From NCBI GenBank assembly GCA_030752605.1, contig JASMDX010000049.1:62001-126000 (forward strand): a stretch of 64,000 nt of DNA, written 5' to 3'. The notes beneath the pieces are model-generated. The model was not told the DNA's origin, did not search any database, and saw only the letters and a program-made list of their open reading frames with translations. A program made the position numbers and the translations under genes. The DNA comes from GCA-2731375 sp002731375 (lineage in GTDB: Bacteria; Pseudomonadota; Alphaproteobacteria; GCA-2731375). This document shows positions 44,036 through 52,883 of the stretch, piece by piece (position 1 is the first letter of the stretch; each line of letters begins with the position of its first letter).

Positions 44036-45067
44036 TTAGGCTGCGCGAACGGCGCGGGCAATTTCGCTCCATTTACCAAGGTTGTCCGGGTTCTGGTGGA
44101 TCGATTCCTCTGCCAGATACATCACCACTCTGGCAGCCGTACCCTGATAACGGGCGATCAGCTTGTCCGCCATGTCATCCCAACGGGCGACAAGGCCGAA
44201 ATGATCCAGTATCTCGTCACTGACGAGGCCGACAAGGGCATCGTTATCGCCGCTTTTCAGATGCACCCGAAATTTATCGCGCATGCCCTCGTAACCCAGA
44301 TCATCGAACTGGAAGGAATAGTTCGGCGTGGCGCCATAGAAACCGATCTGCGTCTTGGCGCGCTGTACGCCCCAATTACGCTCCTCCGAGCTATCGCCGG
44401 CGATGGCGAAAACTGGAATAATCAGGTCGATTCCGGCAGGGTCACGGCCAACCTGGGCCGCGCCTTCCGCCAGGTTCGGCAACAGTCGGTTTTGGATGTA
44501 GGGTATGGAATGCATAGGGTGCACATGCACGCCGTCCGCCAACTCGCCGGCGACCTTGGTCATGTAGGGTCCGACGGCGGAAATATCCAGTTTGACATCT
44601 TCATAATCGTGCCGTGCGGGCGTCCACTGTTCAGGCAACAGGCTAAGATTGTAATACGGCCCCTCGTGCTGCAATGGCCCCTCGCGGCAAAAAGCCTTCA
44701 GGCAGGCACGGACAGCTTGCAGGTAATCCTTCATCTGCGGCGCCGGGCGGTCGAAAACCGAGGCATAGCGCCGGGTGACATGCGCCTTGACCTGACTGCC
44801 CAGGCCAAGCCGAAAGCGGCCCTTGGTATTAGCGGCCAATTCCCAGGCGATTTGGGCCGACATCATGGGGCTGCGGGGAAACGCCACGGCAATTCCGGTG
44901 CTGAATTCAAGCTTTTTGGCAGCCATTGCAGCGGCGGTAATGGCCATCCAGGGCACCTGGCTGGCCTCGGTCACCAGCATGCCGGAAAACCCGGCACCTT
45001 CAAGGCGCTGGGCCAGGTCGGCGGAGTTTTCCCAGTTTGAGGCCCGGGCCATGAGATCGAATTCCAT
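44036..45067 (-). CDS. LLM-class flavin-dependent oxidoreductase (TIGR03617-like)
   Basis: The 343-residue luciferase-like monooxygenase has MLVTEASQVPWMAITAAAMA, STGIAVAFPRSPMMSAQIAW and RFRLGLGSQVKAHVTRRY, close to the TIGR03617 group that is often linked to F420 but occurs in organisms without it. FMNH2 or F420 use cannot be decided here. ATG 45067 has a perfect AGGAGG; longer upstream frames are spurious. It lies between pcm and nlpD, a place usually without such a gene, suggesting an insertion. Confidence 0.82.
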   Translation of the reverse strand: MEFDLMARASNWENSADLAQRLEGAGFSGMLVTEASQVPWMAITAAAMAAKKLEFSTGIAVAFPRSPMMSAQIAWELAANTKGRFRLGLGSQVKAHVTRRYASVFDRPAPQMKDYLQAVRACLKAFCREGPLQHEGPYYNLSLLPEQWTPARHDYEDVKLDISAVGPYMTKVAGELADGVHVHPMHSIPYIQNRLLPNLAEGAAQVGRDPAGIDLIIPVFAIAGDSSEERNWGVQRAKTQIGFYGATPNYSFQFDDLGYEGMRDKFRVHLKSGDNDALVGLVSDEILDHFGLVARWDDMADKLIARYQGTAARVVMYLAEESIHQNPDNLGKWSEIARAVRAA

Positions 45068-45116
45068 TACATTTCCTCCTGAACCACAAAGTCTTCTTCT
45101 ACTCGTATTATCGTCC

Positions 45117-45758
45117 CTATTGTCTTCCGGACGGCATACCTTCGACAAGGGGCACAAAACGGACTGGCAACAGGACCTCTTCATGAAAGCCATTGCTGTC
45201 TCTGGTCAGACGGATCAGGGTCTGGTCCCCCGGCACCCCCACGGGTACCACCATGATACCGCCCTCACCCAATTGATCGGCCAGAATGCCGGGCATGCTG
45301 GGCGCGGCGGCGGTAACGATGATACGGGGAAAAGTCGCCAATTCCGGCCAGCCCTTAGCACCATCGCTCAAACGGGTGGAGATATTGTGCAGCTTCAGTG
45401 CCTTGAAACAGGTTTCGGCCTGGGCCAGCAATGAACGATAGCGCTCAATGGTGCAGACACGCCGGCAGAGCTTGGCCAGAACGGCAGCCTGATAGCCCGA
45501 CCCGGTACCGATTTCCAAGACCCGGTCACGTTCACCCAATTGCAGGGCCTGGGTCATGAATGCGACGATAAAGGGTTGGCTGATGGTCTGGCCCTGGTTG
45601 ATGGGAAGAGGCAGGTTCTCGTAGGCTTCGGAACGCAACGCCTCGGGTACGAACAATTCCCTGGGCACGCGCTCAATGGCGCTCAAAACCCGTTTGTCGG
45701 TAATGCCCTGCTTACGCAGCTCCATGATGAGGCGGATCTTGTGCGCCTCGTAACTCAT
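45117..45758 (-). CDS. pcm: Protein-L-isoaspartate O-methyltransferase
   Basis: The 213-residue SAM-dependent enzyme methylates isoaspartyl residues to start their repair. Motifs: LPINQGQTISQPFIVAFM and the SAM-binding VLEIGTGSGYQAAVLA. It overlaps surE by four bases, the usual surE-pcm pairing. Confidence 0.95.
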   Translation of the reverse strand: MSYEAHKIRLIMELRKQGITDKRVLSAIERVPRELFVPEALRSEAYENLPLPINQGQTISQPFIVAFMTQALQLGERDRVLEIGTGSGYQAAVLAKLCRRVCTIERYRSLLAQAETCFKALKLHNISTRLSDGAKGWPELATFPRIIVTAAAPSMPGILADQLGEGGIMVVPVGVPGDQTLIRLTRDSNGFHEEVLLPVRFVPLVEGMPSGRQ

Positions 45759-46555
45759 CCGAAAAAGGATGCCTTAAGCTGTTTTAGCGACTTGTTTTCC
45801 GTCAGATCCATATGCAAGGGCGTGATGGCGATGCGTCCAAACTCGGTCACCGCCAGGTCGGTGCCCGCCTTCGGCGTGCCATGAATAGGGCGGTAGCCGA
45901 GCCAGTAGTACGGCCGTTCCCTGGCATCAATGCGCTCCTCTATGTTCAGCGCCGTGATGTCACGCCGGCCCTGGCGGCAGATCTCCACGCCCTTTACGTC
46001 GCCGGGTAGCACATCGGGAAAATTAACGTTCATCAAGACCTCCCTGGACCAACCCAGCGCCACCAGACGGCGGATAATATCTCCGGCATGTTTTTCTGCC
46101 GTAGGCCAGTGCATGACCTTGCGGTTGGCAAAGGATTGGCTCAGTGCGATCGAAGGCACACCCACAAGGGTGCCTTCCATGGCGGCGGCAATAGTGCCGG
46201 AATAGGTAACATCCTCGCCCATGTTGGCGCCCCGGTTTACGCCCGAGAGCAGCAAATCCGGGCGCTTGTCCGCCATGACCTGGCTCATGGCCATCATGAC
46301 GCAATCTGTCGGCGTGCCCTGCACTGCGTACTTGCGCGAGGATATTTTACGCAGACGCAGCGGATCGGTCAGGGTCAAGGAATGTCCTGCACCACTATGT
46401 TCGGTCTCGGGCGCGACCACCCAGACATCGTCGGAAAGGGCATTGGCGATGCGTTGTAGCACTTTCATGCCAGGTGCATTGATGCCATCGTCGTTGGTCA
46501 ACAGGATGCGCGTACGCAGTAAATTAGCGAGCTTGGGGGCCGGTTTTTTGGCCAT
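45755..46555 (-). CDS. surE: 5'/3'-nucleotidase SurE
   Basis: The 266-residue metal-dependent nucleotidase has RILLTNDDGINAPG with the paired metal-binding Asp residues, TEHSGAGHSLTL, and SGVNRGANMGEDVTYSGTIA. It begins 2 bp after serS and overlaps pcm by ATGA. A short basic N-terminal extension (KKPAPKLANLL) precedes the core. Confidence 0.95.
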   Translation of the reverse strand: MAKKPAPKLANLLRTRILLTNDDGINAPGMKVLQRIANALSDDVWVVAPETEHSGAGHSLTLTDPLRLRKISSRKYAVQGTPTDCVMMAMSQVMADKRPDLLLSGVNRGANMGEDVTYSGTIAAAMEGTLVGVPSIALSQSFANRKVMHWPTAEKHAGDIIRRLVALGWSREVLMNVNFPDVLPGDVKGVEICRQGRRDITALNIEERIDARERPYYWLGYRPIHGTPKAGTDLAVTEFGRIAITPLHMDLTENKSLKQLKASFFG

Positions 46556-46557
46556 AC

Positions 46558-47826
46558 TCAGACAATCCTTGTCATTCCACCCATGTAGGGTTGCAGAGCC
46601 TCGGGTATGGCAAAGCCGCCGTCGGCCAGTTGATAATTCTCCATCACTGCGATCAGAGTCCGTCCCACCGCGAGGCCGGAACCGTTCAAGGTATGGACGA
46701 AGTTAGTGCCCTTACCCTGTTTTGGCTTGTAACGTGCGCTCATGCGCCGGGCCTGAAAATCGCCGCAGTTGGAGCAGGAGGAGATTTCCCGGTAGCAATC
46801 CTGCCCAGGCATCCAGCCTTCCAGGTCATAGGTCCGCTGCGCCGAAAAACCCATGTCGCCACTGCTGAGCAGCATCGCCCGATACGGTATGCCAAGACGC
46901 TGCAGGATGGCTTCGGCACAGCCGGTCATGCGGTCTAGTTCGTTCTTGGAATCGTCGGGATGGGCGATCGAAACCATCTCGACCTTATAAAATTGATGCT
47001 GGCGCAACATGCCCCGCGTATCGCGGCCCGAAGCACCTGCCTCGGACCGGAAACAGGGCGTATGGGCAATATAGCGTAAGGGCAATTCATCCTCGCCCAG
47101 GACACCGTCGCGGACCAGATTAGTCAGCACCATTTCGGCCGTGGGGATCAGATAAAAGCCATCCGTGGTCTTAAACAGATCTTCCTCGAATTTCGGCAGA
47201 TTGCCCGTGCCAAAGGCGGTGTGCTCACGTACCAGCAAGGGCACGGAGGTCTCGGTATAACCGAACTCGGTACTGTGTATATCCAGCATGAAGGCCGATA
47301 GAGCGCGTTCCAACCGCGCCAACGCACCGCGCAGCACGACGAAGCGGGAGCCGGATAATTTCGAGGCGGCCTCAAAATCCATCAGGCCCAGGGCCTCGCC
47401 AATCTCGAAATGCTCCCTTGGTTCGAAGTCGAAAACCGGTGCTGTTCCGTGGCGGCGTACTTCGATATTGGCCTCTTCATCCGGGCCCATGGGTACGTCT
47501 GCTTCAGGCTGATTGGGCAGACCGGACAAGGTTTCGCGCAGGCTTTGGGAAAGCTCGCGCTCCGTCTCTTCACCGCTTAGCAGGGCGCCTTTCAGATCAC
47601 CGACCTCGGCGATCAGTTGATCGGCATCCTCGCCTTTCGATTTTGCCGCGCCGATCTGTTTCGACAGCGCGTTGCGGCGATTCTGCATCTCCTGCAGGAT
47701 GGTGCGGTTGGCCCGGGCTTTTTCATCTCGGGATAGAATATCGGCGGCCTGCGGGGCCACGCCACGGGCGGCCATGCCAGCATCAAAGGCTTCGGGATTT
47801 TCGCGAATCCAACGCAGATCATACAT
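46558..47826 (-). CDS. serS: Seryl-tRNA synthetase
   Basis: The 422-residue class II synthetase has an N-terminal coiled-coil tRNA-binding arm (about 30-105), motif 2 FRSEAGASGRDTRGMLRQHQ and motif 3 NGSGLAVGRTLIAVMEN. Besides charging tRNA(Ser) it would charge tRNA(Sec) for the selAB system in this window. It is the first gene of the serS-surE-pcm run. Confidence 0.97.
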   Translation of the reverse strand: MYDLRWIRENPEAFDAGMAARGVAPQAADILSRDEKARANRTILQEMQNRRNALSKQIGAAKSKGEDADQLIAEVGDLKGALLSGEETERELSQSLRETLSGLPNQPEADVPMGPDEEANIEVRRHGTAPVFDFEPREHFEIGEALGLMDFEAASKLSGSRFVVLRGALARLERALSAFMLDIHSTEFGYTETSVPLLVREHTAFGTGNLPKFEEDLFKTTDGFYLIPTAEMVLTNLVRDGVLGEDELPLRYIAHTPCFRSEAGASGRDTRGMLRQHQFYKVEMVSIAHPDDSKNELDRMTGCAEAILQRLGIPYRAMLLSSGDMGFSAQRTYDLEGWMPGQDCYREISSCSNCGDFQARRMSARYKPKQGKGTNFVHTLNGSGLAVGRTLIAVMENYQLADGGFAIPEALQPYMGGMTRIV

Positions 47827-48003
47827 GGCGGCGTGTCTCTAATTCAGTGTGCTTCAAGCGGAATTCGGCAATTGGGAATAGGCTTTGCCGGCTCAACCCA
47901 GGAACCGGCGGATAGCCCAATCCCGGCTGTAAGGAGCGCGCCCTGTATACGCTCAAGCCTCAGGCCCGTCCAGAGCGGGCGGCGCTGAAATTAGCCGCAA
48001 GCC

Positions 48004-48458
48004 TTATTGTTTGAAGCCCCTGGCGCCGCGAAACTCGGCGTTTGTCAATACGGCATCGCGAAAATCGGCGCCCGTTAAATCGCGTCCAGAAAAATAGCGT
48101 CCGCCAAATAGGGGTGCCGCAAATCGACCTTTTGCAATGCGGCGCCTCCCAAATTGGCAAAGCGTATATCAGCCGATTTAAGGTTGGCACCACGCAGGTT
48201 CGCCCGCGCCATTGTCGCTTCGTCGATGCAGCTTATGCCATCACCCATCCGCTGATAGCCGCCATTTTCGCTCTGTACGAATAGGCGTCCGTCACGGACA
48301 TCTGCCTCGGCCATGTTAGCGCCTTTCAGATTGGCGCGGCGCAGGGTTATACCGCGTAGATCAGCGCCATCAAGGTTGGCGGCGAAAAGCGAGACACCGA
48401 TCATGGATGACTGCACAAAGACGTAGCGGTGCAGGTCGGTTCCGACCAACTCGGCCAT
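48004..48458 (-). pseudogene. Pentapeptide-repeat protein with a frameshift
   Basis: From ATG 48458 one frame gives repeats of the A(D/N)LxG type (FAANLDGADLRGITLRRANL, ARANLRGANLKSADIRFANL) and then stops at 48075. A second frame overlapping near 48120 continues with FGGRYFSGRDLTGADFRDAV and LTNAEFRGARGFKQ before TAA at 48004. The repeat character on both sides shows that one gene was split by a small indel. The start lacks a ribosome binding site and an N-terminal part may also be missing. A sequencing error is possible. Confidence 0.65.
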
Positions 48459-48731
48459 GAGATATTGCGTTTTGCAAAAATCCGATCAGCAGCATCGTGC
48501 ATCTCTGAGACTAGGCGCTGCCCCCTATGGACACCTGCCAAAAGTGCTTGTGTGCCACTATTTTTTCTGCAACGCATTCTGATTGATACGCGGCAATCCC
48601 CGATCTCTATCCGCTTCTAGCCTTTACAATCATGATCACGGATGAGCGTTAATATTTTCATGCCTACTTAGGTATCAGGTAGCACCCAGGGCATGGCACG
48701 GCTCATCGGTATAGATTTCAGCACTGCGATG

Positions 48732-50036
48732 CTAGCCCAGGACGGTGAAACTGCTGTTCGGATTAATCTCCCGATTGCGGGAGAAAAAGCCGATATTTGC
48801 CTGACGCTTGGTATAGAGGTAGTCAAAGCGGACCGGGTCGGCATCATGATCATGGCCATCCTGACAGCGGCTGATCAGTTCCGCCATCATGGCCCCCGCG
48901 ACGGGGGCGTTCTTGAACTGATTTCCCGAGCTACCGATCGCCATGTAAAAACCCGGCAGGTCCGAACAATCGTAAATCGGGATCCAATCGTCCGTCACGT
49001 CATAGAGAGAGACAACACCGGCGGCCTGGTTGGGAATTTTCAAACCAGGGACGCGCTGGCCGGCGCGCAATGCTTGGGTCTGCCACTGCGCCGTAAATTC
49101 CGTGTTGTAATTGTCGGGATCGGCCCACTCCCTGGCATCGCATTCCGGGTCCTCGCTGCCAAACAGAATATAATTGCCGACCTCGGGCCGGCTATAGCAG
49201 GCGATATCGCTATCCGAGGCGACGGGGCCGTGGGTCATGTAATCGAAACCATCCGGTGACGGCAAATGTACCACTTCCTGACGCAGGGCCCGGGTCTTGA
49301 TTTTCATCGCATCGGCCACGCCGGCCATTTCATTGACCTTAGCGGAATGAGGACCGCCGACGTTGACCACGACGGGCGCCTCGATTTCATCACCATTGGC
49401 CAAGATAACGCCGCGAACCGCACCGTCCGCCTGGTGAATCTTGATCACATCCGTATTGAACTGAAACCGCGCGCCGGCGGCTTCCGCCGCGATTTGGATA
49501 TTGTGGGTCGCCAATTGCGGGTCGGAAATATAGCCCGCCTGGGGCATGAACGCCGCACCCGCAATGGCTAGTCCCGTGGCCTCTCCGAAGCCTGGATCAT
49601 CGGGCAGCTTGGCCGGCGCGAAACAGCGCAGATCATAGATCGGTAGCCGTTTTTTCAGGGTTTCGTTGTCCCAATCCTCCCACAGGATGCCCAGGGTATC
49701 AAGGTTTTCGCATATCGACTTCAGATAGCCGTTGCTTAGCGTTTTCATCACCGCGCAACCAACTTCTTCAAAGCGGGCCAGGCCACGTTCGTCCGCCACC
49801 CCAAGGTGCTCAACCCAGTGGCGCCAGTACTGATAACCCTCGAACGCCAGGGCGGTACCGTCCAGGGTCGAATAATGACTGCGAATAATGGCGCACGAGG
49901 CCGAAGTGGAGCCATAGCCAGCGGCCGGAAGACGGTCAACATTCAAAGTACGCCAACCCCGCCTGGCCAGCTCCAAGCCGACTGAGGCACCGATGATCCC
50001 GGCGCCGATAATTATCGCATCAAATTGTTCCGCCAT
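48732..50036 (-). CDS. FAD-dependent oxidoreductase of the DAO family (sarcosine oxidase beta / glycine oxidase-like)
   Basis: The 434-residue protein has the FAD motif IIIGAGIIGASVGLELARRG at 8-27, GSTSASCAIIRSHYS, and a C-terminal GFYMAIGSSGNQFKNAPV. The domain order fits the sarcosine oxidase beta or dimethylglycine dehydrogenase branch that oxidises secondary or tertiary amines of amino-acid type. With the amine dehydrogenase at 2247 and the hydantoinase-like genes at 50808 it adds to a nitrogen-compound catabolic theme; a direct pathway link is inference. Confidence 0.82.
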   Translation of the reverse strand: MAEQFDAIIIGAGIIGASVGLELARRGWRTLNVDRLPAAGYGSTSASCAIIRSHYSTLDGTALAFEGYQYWRHWVEHLGVADERGLARFEEVGCAVMKTLSNGYLKSICENLDTLGILWEDWDNETLKKRLPIYDLRCFAPAKLPDDPGFGEATGLAIAGAAFMPQAGYISDPQLATHNIQIAAEAAGARFQFNTDVIKIHQADGAVRGVILANGDEIEAPVVVNVGGPHSAKVNEMAGVADAMKIKTRALRQEVVHLPSPDGFDYMTHGPVASDSDIACYSRPEVGNYILFGSEDPECDAREWADPDNYNTEFTAQWQTQALRAGQRVPGLKIPNQAAGVVSLYDVTDDWIPIYDCSDLPGFYMAIGSSGNQFKNAPVAGAMMAELISRCQDGHDHDADPVRFDYLYTKRQANIGFFSRNREINPNSSFTVLG

Positions 50037-50140
50037 CGCCCTGCGTCCTCCAAAAATACTGCTGTTCTAGGCATTCTTAAGGCGTCCTTAACCATAATCA
50101 AATACCTAGATTGGATAGCCAGCCAAGGACAGTGAAGATC

Positions 50141-50833
50141 ATGGATCAGCTCAAAATCTCGGTACGCACATTCGCCACGACCGAACCATGGCGGGCGAGG
50201 TGCCCGACGGCTGTTTACCCAATTTTCTGGGCGTGATGACGCAACATGCCTTTGTTACCGACCATGCACCGTCCAACAGTCTATTGGCGGTCGATGTCTA
50301 GGCCAAACCGACACCCCCTCCCAATTTTAACGATGGTGAAATATTCTTCGAGCAGGCCGCCATTCATAACGCGATCACGGCAGCGTCGGGGCAATTCGTC
50401 GCCAATCTGCAGGGCGACATTACAACGGAGCAGGTTCTGCTTGACCTACTTATCCATGGCCGTTGCGGCGTGCAGCAGCCTTATACGGTGGAAGGCGGCA
50501 CACGGGAATTCGATTTTGGTTTCGTCTCTTCGACGCCCCTACGGGAATTTTTCAACCCTTGACCATGTGGATCTGATGGATGTGGATATCCAAGGTGGGG
50601 AGCGCGAGGTCCTGCCCGTAGCAATGGATGTGATCAGCCAAAAGGTAAAACGCATTCTTCTCGCCACCCATAGCGCCGATTTGCACCAGGCGATGTGAGA
50701 TCTATTTTTCGAGCGCGGCTGGATGTGCGAGGCGGATTACGCCCCGAATTCGCTGCATCAATTACACCGGGGTAGCTTTGAAAACAACGACGACATCCTG
50801 GACCTGTTCAATCTTGATCTAGCCGCCACATAA
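50141..50833 (+). pseudogene. Decayed FkbM-family methyltransferase
   Basis: Starting at ATG 50141, pieces in three frames give GEVPDGCLPNFLGVMTQHAF, then FNDGEIFFEQAAIHNAITA, REFDFGFVSSTPLREFFNP, and finally DLMDVDIQGGEREVLPVAMD with VKRILLATHSADLH. The final segment DLFFERGWMCEADYA and a tail to TAA 50833 follow an in-frame TGA at 50697. The V-D-I-Q-G-G-E strand is the FkbM signature. Stops at about 50299, after FFNP, and at 50697, plus frameshifts, show loss of function. Its end overlaps the HyuA gene on the other strand. Confidence 0.75.
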
Positions 50834-52883
50834 ACCAGGCGTGACTGTCATCCAACCGGGCCCGCCAACCGGGCGGCACCAGGATTGTCGTGGTGTCCTC
50901 CTCGATCACCGCCGGGCCCTCAATCTCACCACCAAAGGCAACCTTGGCACCATCATATACGGCAACCATGAGGCTCTGATCAGGCGCGAAACTAGCCTGG
51001 CGGCTATGGCTGATGGCCTGTTCCGGCGTCTGATCGCCCACGCCCGGCATGGCGATACGAGATAGCAGCGCACCGCGCTGGCCATAAGCGATAACGCCAA
51101 GGCCCATCAGCTCCCGTTCGCAATCAGGATCAGCAAATGTGAAGGCGCGTTCGTGCTCTTGATCAAACAGGGTTTCGATCGGCCCCATGCCGTTGGCAAA
51201 AATCTCTGCCTCGGCTAAGGTCAGGGTCAGAACCCCTAACTCGCCCAGATAACGCACATCCATGGTGCGTTGCAGACGGATATGCTCGGGATCAAAGCCC
51301 TCCGCCGCCAGATCGGCGCGGGCCGATGCCATCATTTCACCGAATTGGCGGTTAATATCGCCGGCATTGCAATCGCTGAAACGGGCAGCATGGTTACGGC
51401 TGTAATCATGGCGGACATCAGCGATAACGGCACCAAAAGAACAGAGCAGGGAGGCGACGCGCGGCACGATAATCCGCGTTACGCCAAGGCTCTCGGCGAT
51501 GCGGGCTGCGTGCGCACCACTGCAACCACCACCGCATATGAAAGCGAAATCGCGCAGATCATGGCCCTGTTCAGTCGAAATCTGGCGCACCGCGTTGGCC
51601 ATGTTCTCGTTCACCAGGGTGTAGATCGCGTAGGCGGCTTCCAAGCCATCGACGCCCAGAGGCTTGGCAATTGTGCCGCGGATGCTATCGCGGGCCAGAT
51701 CGCCGTCGATGGCCATGGCCCCGCCCAAAAGCTGGCGGTCCGAGAAATAGCCCAAGGCGACGTTGGCATCGGTCACCGTCGCCGCCTCTCCGCCACGGCC
51801 ATAACAGGCGGGACCGGGCCAGGCCTCCGCGCTTTGCGGGCCCACCTGCAGCAGGCCGCTGTCATCGATCCAGGCGATGGAGCCGCCGCCCGCGCCTAGG
51901 GTGCGCACATTGACCATGGGCACGGCAACACGATAACGGTGTACATCCACGTTCTTGGCGGTGTCAATATGGCCCTGATGGACCAGGCTAACATCCAACG
52001 AGGTACCGCCCATATCCAGCGTGATGACATTGTCGATATCGAACAGCCGGCCAAAAAAACGGCCCGCTGCGGGACCAGCAGCCGGCCCGGAATCCAGGGC
52101 CAGAACGGGCCGTTCACGCAAACCAGCGGCTGATGTAGTGCCGCCGTTGCATTGGATATAGCGGATCGCCTTGTGAAATCCGGCACCCTCCAGATTGCTT
52201 TCCAGACGGCCGATATAGTCATGCAACCGGCTGCCCAGCGCGGCGCACAAGGCGGTGGTCGAGAAACGCGGGTATTCCCGCAATTGCGGCGATACGATGG
52301 AGGATAGATAGACCGGCGCACCAGGCATTTCCTCGGCCAACAGATCGCGGATGCGCTCCTCGTGAGCCGGGTTGACAATGGACCATAGCAGGCAGACGGC
52401 CACCGCTTCGACACCATTGTCGCGGAATACCGCTGCCGCCGCCCGCACCTGAGCCTCGTCCAAAGGCTGCAACACTAAGCCGTCCTTGTTGATACGTTCA
52501 TCGATGGGCAGGCGCAGATGGCGCGGCACCAGGGGCGTGGGCGGCGGCTGGATATAGTCATAGCGCCGCTCCTTCAGACCCTCGCGCAGCTCCAGAATAT
52601 CACGAAAGCCGGCAGTGCACAGCATGCCCGTCCGCGCCAGTTTGCCTTGGATCAGGGCGTTGGTGGCAATCGTGGTGCCGTGCACGATCAAATCGAACTG
52701 CCGCAACAAAGCCGGAATATCAATTCCGGACTGCGCCGCCAGCTCGCCCAGCCCCTCGTCAATTACCGAGTCGAGGTCTTCCGGGTTGGAAGACACCTTA
52801 GCGACTTGCAGATCGCCATTGTCAGACAGCAGAACAAAATCAGTGAAGGTTCCACCGATATCAATACCCAGGCGGTGACTCAT
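50808..52883 (-). CDS. Hydantoinase/oxoprolinase A-type ATPase subunit (HyuA-like)
   Basis: The 691-residue protein has the N-terminal GIDIGGTFTDFVLL phosphate motif of the ASKHA fold, HGTTIATNALIQGKLARTG, and LDMGGTSLDVSLV. With HyuB it would perform ATP-dependent opening of a cyclic amide (N-methylhydantoin, 5-oxoproline), or carboxylate a ketone if the complex resembles acetophenone or acetone carboxylase. No third small subunit as in acetone carboxylase is nearby, so a hydantoinase or oxoprolinase role is favoured. Four-base overlap with hyuB. Confidence 0.88.
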   Translation of the reverse strand: MSHRLGIDIGGTFTDFVLLSDNGDLQVAKVSSNPEDLDSVIDEGLGELAAQSGIDIPALLRQFDLIVHGTTIATNALIQGKLARTGMLCTAGFRDILELREGLKERRYDYIQPPPTPLVPRHLRLPIDERINKDGLVLQPLDEAQVRAAAAVFRDNGVEAVAVCLLWSIVNPAHEERIRDLLAEEMPGAPVYLSSIVSPQLREYPRFSTTALCAALGSRLHDYIGRLESNLEGAGFHKAIRYIQCNGGTTSAAGLRERPVLALDSGPAAGPAAGRFFGRLFDIDNVITLDMGGTSLDVSLVHQGHIDTAKNVDVHRYRVAVPMVNVRTLGAGGGSIAWIDDSGLLQVGPQSAEAWPGPACYGRGGEAATVTDANVALGYFSDRQLLGGAMAIDGDLARDSIRGTIAKPLGVDGLEAAYAIYTLVNENMANAVRQISTEQGHDLRDFAFICGGGCSGAHAARIAESLGVTRIIVPRVASLLCSFGAVIADVRHDYSRNHAARFSDCNAGDINRQFGEMMASARADLAAEGFDPEHIRLQRTMDVRYLGELGVLTLTLAEAEIFANGMGPIETLFDQEHERAFTFADPDCERELMGLGVIAYGQRGALLSRIAMPGVGDQTPEQAISHSRQASFAPDQSLMVAVYDGAKVAFGGEIEGPAVIEEDTTTILVPPGWRARLDDSHAWFMWRLDQD

